A stretch of 64,000 nt of DNA from Vitis vinifera (lineage: Eukaryota > Streptophyta > Magnoliopsida > Vitales > Vitaceae). The stretch is taken from positions 20,807,501-20,871,500 of the forward strand of contig NC_081812.1 of NCBI RefSeq assembly GCF_030704535.1, written 5' to 3'. Position numbers and translations under genes: made by a program. Position 1 is the first letter of the stretch. Every line of letters starts with the position of its first letter. The notes below the pieces were generated by a model. It worked only from the letters and a program-made list of their open reading frames with translations, ran no database searches and had not been told where the DNA came from. Positions 57,647 through 64,000 of the stretch are shown in pieces.

Positions 57647-60600
57647 TTCTTTCACTCTTGGTTTTTGGATGCTGTCTCTATTGCGCATGCATTTAATCCT
57701 AAACTATTAGGCCAAATTTTAAAATGAGACGAAGAACAAGAGGCTTGTCTTCTAACATTTTCTTCAACACAGTCAACATTTTCACACTAAGATTAGAGTA
57801 TTCTATTGGGTAGTTGTTTTCATTGATGAATTTTCAGTTCTTAGTTTAGTAAACAAGACCCCTACCTTGTTTTGTGCCATTGGCTATACTCTGATGCTTT
57901 CAGAAAAGACCATGAAGAAGCCGCCCAGTGGGAAGATGCCAAAGCAAACACCTGCAATTGCAGGTTCTCTACACGATTGCATGGTCTCTTTCAATTCTTT
58001 ATCTTAAACAGAGGAATTATTTTGCGCTTCTGCTCTAAATAGTAATAAAGGGACCATCACAGAGGGGAATATAAGGAAAACCAAATGATCCTTTTGAAAT
58101 ATGGACAAGCTAAACAGCAACAGCATCATTTTAATGCACGGACCTGGAAGCAGACATACCCCAAACAGCTTCATTTGCAAGGAAGACATGCAGAAAAATT
58201 AAAATTCCATCTGATAGGATATTTTCTCTCTAAACCATTTGATTTATTAATGATCAATTTGAAATTTGAGTCCAAGAACCTAAAGCACCTGATATCATTT
58301 TCTCCAGTTGTACACTGCACAAAGTCCTTATGAATTCACCCACCATTATGATCCTGAAGGGCATTTATTTACCGCATTTATGTAACCAACAAACTAAGTA
58401 AAGATGGGGAGGGAAATTCATTTCCACAAGGGAAACTATTTCCAGTTTATTAATTTCCCTCTCCTATTGAGGTCAAGATGGTGACATCTAGTTTGCTCAA
58501 CAAAAGGGTTTAATATCCTGGAGGGCTCAAGATGATGCTTTGGAACATTAATCATGGTCACAATCTTTATGTTACATAAATCATTCAGTATATTCATTGT
58601 TCAGGTGCAGACAAATCCAAATTAACTCAAGGGACTTTTTCCGCAAGTTAAGATGAGAAATAGTAGTTCTGAAATTGATTATAACTGAATCAGATTAATC
58701 TAGTATTAAGAAGAAATGTGCCTGACAAATTAATTTGATCCCATCAAGCACATGTTTCACACAGTGGCATTAATTAACAGTTGTAATGGAGAAACTTAGC
58801 AACTGATGGACAATGTTTTTGAAAATAGTTCAGAAAAAAGTTTTCAAGAATAATTCTTAAAAATAGTTCTTAATTGTTTTTGGAAATAGAATTTAATTCA
58901 GAAACTCGAGTTTCCTTATCCTATTCTCTATCAAGATATGTACATGAATATTACATAAGTTCCTAAAATATTCTCAACACTTTATGAAGACTAACCAAAA
59001 AAATACTTCTACCTTATTCAAAAAATAAATAAATGTTTTTAATAAAAAAATTATATAACTGTTTTAAAAAAACAATTATTTCTGATTAAATATCGTGGAA
59101 AACAGTTTGAAGATGAATGAGAATTTTAAGAAAATATAATAGGATAGTCAACTCAGAATTTACAGGTGTTAGCTAGGATACATAAGAAGCTGAATTTATG
59201 GGATTTTTTGTGAATGTCAAAAGACAGTGGGAAATATTCGTTTCTCACTTGTTTTAAAGATTTTTTTTTTTTCTTTTTTTCGGTGAAAGAGATAAATGTC
59301 AAACTAGAAATTTTTTGACAGGTTCCAAACAAGATAGGGTTTCCAACATGATTATGGGAAGTAATTCCCATTGACATCAGACATGGGATTTATGGTTGGG
59401 AAAGGGTTCCCAGGAATAGTAGCCTCTCTCTCTACCAAAAACTAACTTCGTTAAGCCATTCTTTAGGGAATTAATTTGTGGATATTGAAAGTTACTAAGG
59501 TTTCATCCATGGAAATGTTCTAGGGCATGGAAAACCTATTCAGTTATGCACTCAACTTTGCTGCGTTTCGAGTATAATTGTCCTGCTGAGTCGATGATTG
59601 AGGAAGATGCCAAAAGGTCTAAACAGGACAATGTTCAACTTGCTTTTACTCTTTTTCGTCGTCATTGTGTTATCGGGTAGTGCTAAATTCTATCCCAGTT
59701 AACCAAACAAGGAACATGAGCAGGCAGACTTATCATCACTTAACTACTGCATGGCGATCATTTAAAGCATCTTCATATTTCAAATTTGCATTTTGAGAAA
59801 AAATAAATAAGAGAAGAAACTGCAAGTCTGCAGTAACATTCGCTGTGGTGAAGGTGAACGAACATTTGTTTAGTCTGCTCAAATGGAAGTCGATCAGTTC
59901 AAGGAGACAAACTAGAATGTACATGAGCTTCAAGGAGCAATGATGGTTTAGGAGTGGATTTCTGTAAGGTTCTGGCTTCTTAGTTTCCTTTCCCTTTCTG
60001 TGTACTTGAGAGTTGAAGGAAGAAACCACAACTACACTTGGAGAATGGAAAATTCACCCAGAGTTTACTACATTGAACAACCCCCCTAATAACTGATGGA
60101 TTGTTCAAGGTGGTAAACCCTGGGTGAGAGCCATGCATCCTCCTGGTTGTTAATTATATGATCATATGCCATGGATGTCCAAGTCTTCTCATAACATCTA
60201 AATTGTCTCTGCAAATGCTACGGGGAAAATATTACATATCGAGGTTGGTAAAGGAGCCAGTGCCTGACAAGAGGCCAGGGATTCAAAACATGGTGCAATT
60301 GCTGTTGGCAATGGTATCTAGGGCAACTAATGATATTGATCATGCACCAAAAATAAAACTAGAAAACAAAAAAAAAAAATTAAGGAAGAAGTTGATCAAC
60401 TTATAGTTTCAATTACTACATGCAACTGGAATTTTCTAAAATAAAATTGTCCAAATATTTATGAAATGAAAACCAGTAAAAACTTCCCATATAAATTGTC
60501 CAAACTGCAATATCGAAAAAACTTAATGAAATGAATAACAAGTTGTAAATGATTTATGATGCGAACTAATAGATTTTGAATGCATATCTGTAATTTGGTG

Positions 60601-63265
60601 GTTGGCATTGCAACTGTTTAATTTTTTATACTGACAATAATAATAAATTCCTCAAAAAGATTCTTTTTTCTAATTATAGTTCTAGCATTACTTGTATATA
60701 TAGATGAGATACATGAAGGGTTGTCTTCTTAATTAATTTCCGTGACCCAGGGACTCTAATTAGCCACATTAACCTTGGGAACCCTAAGTTGAGATTATCA
60801 ATCTCATATAGTAACAAAAACTGGATCATATGTACTATTACTCATTCACATATGCATAAGATGCCTGTAAGAATGCAAGGTCTTCCTGCTAGCCAAGACA
60901 AAATTGCCATTCATGAACACAAATTTCTAAGGACAATCAGATAACCTGATGCCATTTCAAAGGACATTGCCATGACAGACCTTACTGACTAGAAACAAAT
61001 GACGCCCATCAAATCAAGTAAACTCAGCGCCATGGCATTAACACACGGCATTGTTGTGAGGAAATGGAAGTATATATATTACACAACAACACATTGTTTA
61101 TTAAGTGATTCCTTTATTTAGATTCAGCACCGATTTTCTTTAACCCTAGAGATTAAAAACATGGAACAGCTATTTTAGCTAAAAATCAGGTAGGGCTTTG
61201 AGAGAATCCCATTTTTCATATATTACAGTATATTATTATTCTATGCATGTGCAACCAAACAGAGCATTAAATGCTAGTTGCATGAGTTTCAATAATGAAC
61301 TTACTGTTATTTGTACATATCCAGCAAAGGCCAATTACTGTCATTCTCAGAACCATTATTTCATTTTAATTAATGGATAAGTTCTGCCCATAAAGTAAAG
61401 ATATATAACTACTTTTTCAGTTACCTAGACGTTGGACATAGATAGTGCCAGACTGCTGCCACGGCTACTGCCTGAATCTAAGATAATTTAACAAATACAA
61501 AAACTAACACTACAAATTGAAATAACAACCATGAACAAATGCAACTGCCCCAGAAGGGAAATGACGTGATGCTTTTCTTTCTTTTTGCTCAGATTCCAAC
61601 TAGGGTGTCTCCTAATAGTCAGAGACTTCCAAGGCAAGCCAGGCTGATGATAGCCAATGAGAGTATGAAGGGAAACAATGCCAACTAAACACTATCTAAT
61701 GCATGTGACTCACTAGTAGAATACAAGAGTTATGATTTGATTTTGATTAGCATTAAACCAAAATAGAAATCCTCGTTGGGATTTTTATATAGCGCATTCA
61801 ACCATTAGAAATAAAGTTGTACTCATCACTCCTAATGTTGAAGATTTTAAAATTGAGAAAGTCACTAACTGTACATGTACATGTGATATGTATAGCTAAA
61901 GAAAGAAACATTAGCTCAACAAAACTTGAGGAGTTATGATTTATCCATGAATGACAATAGAGTACAAGATTTATAAAGAAAAATACAGTCATTGATTTCA
62001 GTTTTAATTTAAACTAAAATTAGAACTGTGCTTTTTTCAGTTCCTAATAGAGGTAGGATTAATTAGTAAAAGGTCACTTGGAAGTGGGTCTATCAATTAT
62101 GTGCAGTCAATGTATGTTTGGGAAACTGCATAGAAAGAAAAGTCACGAGGTATGGAAAATAAATAGAAGAGTTTAATATAGTAAGTACAAATTATGTAGC
62201 ATCAATGCCCTTGAAGGACATTCTCATTTGACTTTTGGGTTAACGAGACAAGAAACAATTGAAGAGGAAGAACAAAAGAGAAGAAAGAAACGGGAGGAAA
62301 TCAGTCTATGGAGCAAAATAGAGGATCACAAGAATAAGGAGATAAACATACTACCCGGTGGTACAGCGAAAGGTAAACCCAAAACCTAGGGTTTGGAAAT
62401 AAGTTTATGGGGAAGTAGAAGACTGTAAGCGTCTCAAAAAGGTGAGGGGACAAAAAAGAGGATTACATGGAGGGAATCCAGATTTAGATATTACCAATAT
62501 ATTAAGCTGTCGACGGGTCACACTCAATGTTGCCTTCATGCAAGACAACCAATCAATTTGTCCATGGACCAATCGTTTCTTTTAAAATAATTAGACACAG
62601 CTAAAGCCAATCAAGACTCTTTCAAAGCCCATGGATGGAAGAAAAGAAATCAGGAGAAAGGGAAGAGACAGCTCATTTCCCTCATTAGAATAACAAGTAA
62701 CCATGTCCAAACAAAGCCTCAAAAAACTAGGAAACCCCACCATCATAAGACACCAAAAACATCACTTCTTAAATATGTTCATGTATATGATATACAAATA
62801 TATAATAAATGGGAAAGTGGGTAGGGGGACAAGAAAATAAAAGGTCACAATAAATGGGCCATGATATTAGATATCAATAAATACAAAAGGAGTTGACAGG
62901 CCGGGTTGAAAAGATTGACCTGCGTCTCTTCATCACAGAGCAAAACTCAGATTCTCCTTCTCTCTTCCCATCTCCGTTGCTCACTGCCACTGCATATGAT
63001 CCATGATCATTGAAAGCCTACAAAACAAATATCACAAAACACCAGCATACAACATATATATTTATATATTTATATTTGTATATAAGAGAGAGAGAGAGAA
63101 AGCGAGCGAGCGAGCAAAGAGAGCAAAGAAGAGAAAACAAAAGCAAGTGAAGAAATGACAAATTAAGAAGATGATATAATCCAATAATCTCCATGAGTTT
63201 TAGTGAACTTTTGCTCGTCTTTCACCATCCATGAATAATATAGAAATATTTAGTTCATGAGCTAG
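57647..63265. other. Long gene-poor intergenic region
   Basis: I see no convincing gene. Its left edge should contain the DC1 gene promoter and its right edge the 3' untranslated region of the BOP gene. Isolated short frames, for example 60158-60406 and 59736-60029, show no clear family. A GA-rich run with CGAG repeats lies at about 63085-63125. Confidence 0.5.
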
Positions 63266-64000
63266 CTAGTACTCATGGGAGTGGTGGTACATTGATGTGT
63301 CACAGCCACCTTGCGATCCATGTCGATTCATGGCTTCCCTCTGGTTATTGTGGCTAACATCATCTTCTCTATCCATTCTAGACCCCATTTGACCCGAACC
63401 CGTCGCACCGAGATTGAGATAAACCAACCTTGAATCCAGGTTTAGGCTAGCCATGTTGCTGCTGCTGCTGCTACTGTGATGATCATCGCTCATTGGTGGG
63501 TAAATTGTAGTAGAAGAAGGAGCGTTTGCACTGCCTTCTTCCCGAGAAAGAACCAGAGCTGCGGATTGAACTAGCTCAAGGCAGAGCCTTAGCTTATTTG
63601 GTTCAATGTGTGTTAGCCCCGGAACAGCCCCTTTGAAGAGGAAATCAGAAGTTAGGGTTCGAAGTACGTCGAGAGGTGTGACACCATCCACAGTTCGGAC
63701 ATTCGGGTCGGCGTGGTGATCCAGAAGAACTGCCACCATATCGGGGGATACCATCTCGGCCGCAATGTGGAGTGGAGTTTTCCCAGCTGGTCCAGCGGGG
63801 TAGTTCACATCGGCTGCACCAAGCTCGAGCAAAGCTTTAACCACTTCCCGGCTACAATTCTCAACAGCATAATGTAGAGCTAATGCTTCATCGAGATTGA
63901 GGCCCTCACCCATGACCATAAGCTTGACCAGCTCCACATCAGATGAGTCGAGAGCTCTTCTCATTCGACGAATTTTCTGGTCCTCGAGATCAGCCGCAGC
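63266..64000 (-). CDS. BOP: BLADE-ON-PETIOLE (NPR1-like BTB/ankyrin) co-activator, 3' part
   Basis: The frame is open to the window edge, so only the C-terminal 244 residues are seen; the BTB domain lies outside. The stretch begins AAADLEDQKIRRMRRALDSS. The ankyrin repeats follow (LVKLMVMGEGLNLDEALALH, REVVKALLELGAADVNYPAG, GKTPLHIAAEMVSPDMVAVL, HADPNVRTVDGVTPLDVLRT). Then come LTSDFLFKGAVPGLTHIEPN and the BOP-type tail with LDSRLVYLNLGATGSGQMG. BOP proteins lack a DNA-binding domain; they act in nucleus and cytoplasm with TGA bZIP factors to set leaf base, organ boundary, abscission and nodule or stipule identity. The tail ends in a His/Tyr-rich stretch, normal for the family. NPR1 and NPR3/4 proteins have a different C-terminus. 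Confidence 0.95.
   Translation of the reverse strand, partial: AAADLEDQKIRRMRRALDSSDVELVKLMVMGEGLNLDEALALHYAVENCSREVVKALLELGAADVNYPAGPAGKTPLHIAAEMVSPDMVAVLLDHHADPNVRTVDGVTPLDVLRTLTSDFLFKGAVPGLTHIEPNKLRLCLELVQSAALVLSREEGSANAPSSTTIYPPMSDDHHSSSSSSNMASLNLDSRLVYLNLGATGSGQMGSRMDREDDVSHNNQREAMNRHGSQGGCDTSMYHHSHEY

Noticed and set aside
60158-60406. 82-residue frame with a kinase-tail-like look (DKRPGIQNMVQLLLAM)
   Set aside because: The likeness to the end of a receptor kinase is limited to a few residues and no other kinase motifs are nearby.

Overview
The window looks like nuclear DNA from a woody eudicot. The intron/exon gene structures, the plant-only gene families (lycopene beta-cyclase, galactonolactone dehydrogenase, BLADE-ON-PETIOLE, DUF247, DC1, CYSTM), the AT-rich intergenic DNA and the kilobase-long introns full of LINE and pararetrovirus remnants all fit grapevine (Vitis). 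The species is an inference.

Layout. 1-12.8 kb is AT-rich, repeat-dominated DNA: AT microsatellites, the truncated end of a large LTR-like repeat, a foldback element with a 7-bp target duplication, an irregular 100-190 bp tandem array interrupted by a hAT-type MITE, and a 36-bp minisatellite. 12.8-23 kb holds a DUF247 gene without a visible ATG and a broken second DUF247 copy. Between them lies a second copy of the LTR-like repeat (about 6.1 kb in reverse), split by a complete hAT transposon with an uninterrupted 670-residue transposase and a perfect 8-bp target duplication. 23.5-25.5 kb is lycopene beta-cyclase (minus strand) with a spliced 5' leader carrying several uORFs. 25.5-30.4 kb is gene-free and contains a decayed LINE split by a 608-bp solo LTR.

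30.5-39.7 kb is a three-exon CRAL-TRIO (SEC14-like) gene. Its 7.6-kb first intron holds a rearranged endogenous pararetrovirus whose promoter/leader part forms a nearly 2-kb inverted repeat, bracketed by a 249-bp direct duplication. 40.7-53.5 kb is the six-exon mitochondrial L-galactono-1,4-lactone dehydrogenase gene (609 residues), which makes vitamin C. Its 7.8-kb fourth intron contains three LINE copies, one nested inside another.

54.7-57.7 kb carries two minus-strand genes: a 56-residue CYSTM micro-protein gene in three small exons and a two-exon DC1 gene with a one-base frameshift. 57.7-63.2 kb shows no convincing gene. The window ends inside the last exon of a BLADE-ON-PETIOLE gene (minus strand).

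The host genes do not form a pathway. The main themes are plastid carotenoid synthesis (LCYB), mitochondrial ascorbate synthesis (GLDH) and nested mobile elements inside introns. The least ordinary structures are the intronic pararetrovirus inverted repeat, the intact hAT carrying a tRNA-like segment, and the multi-uORF leader of LCYB.
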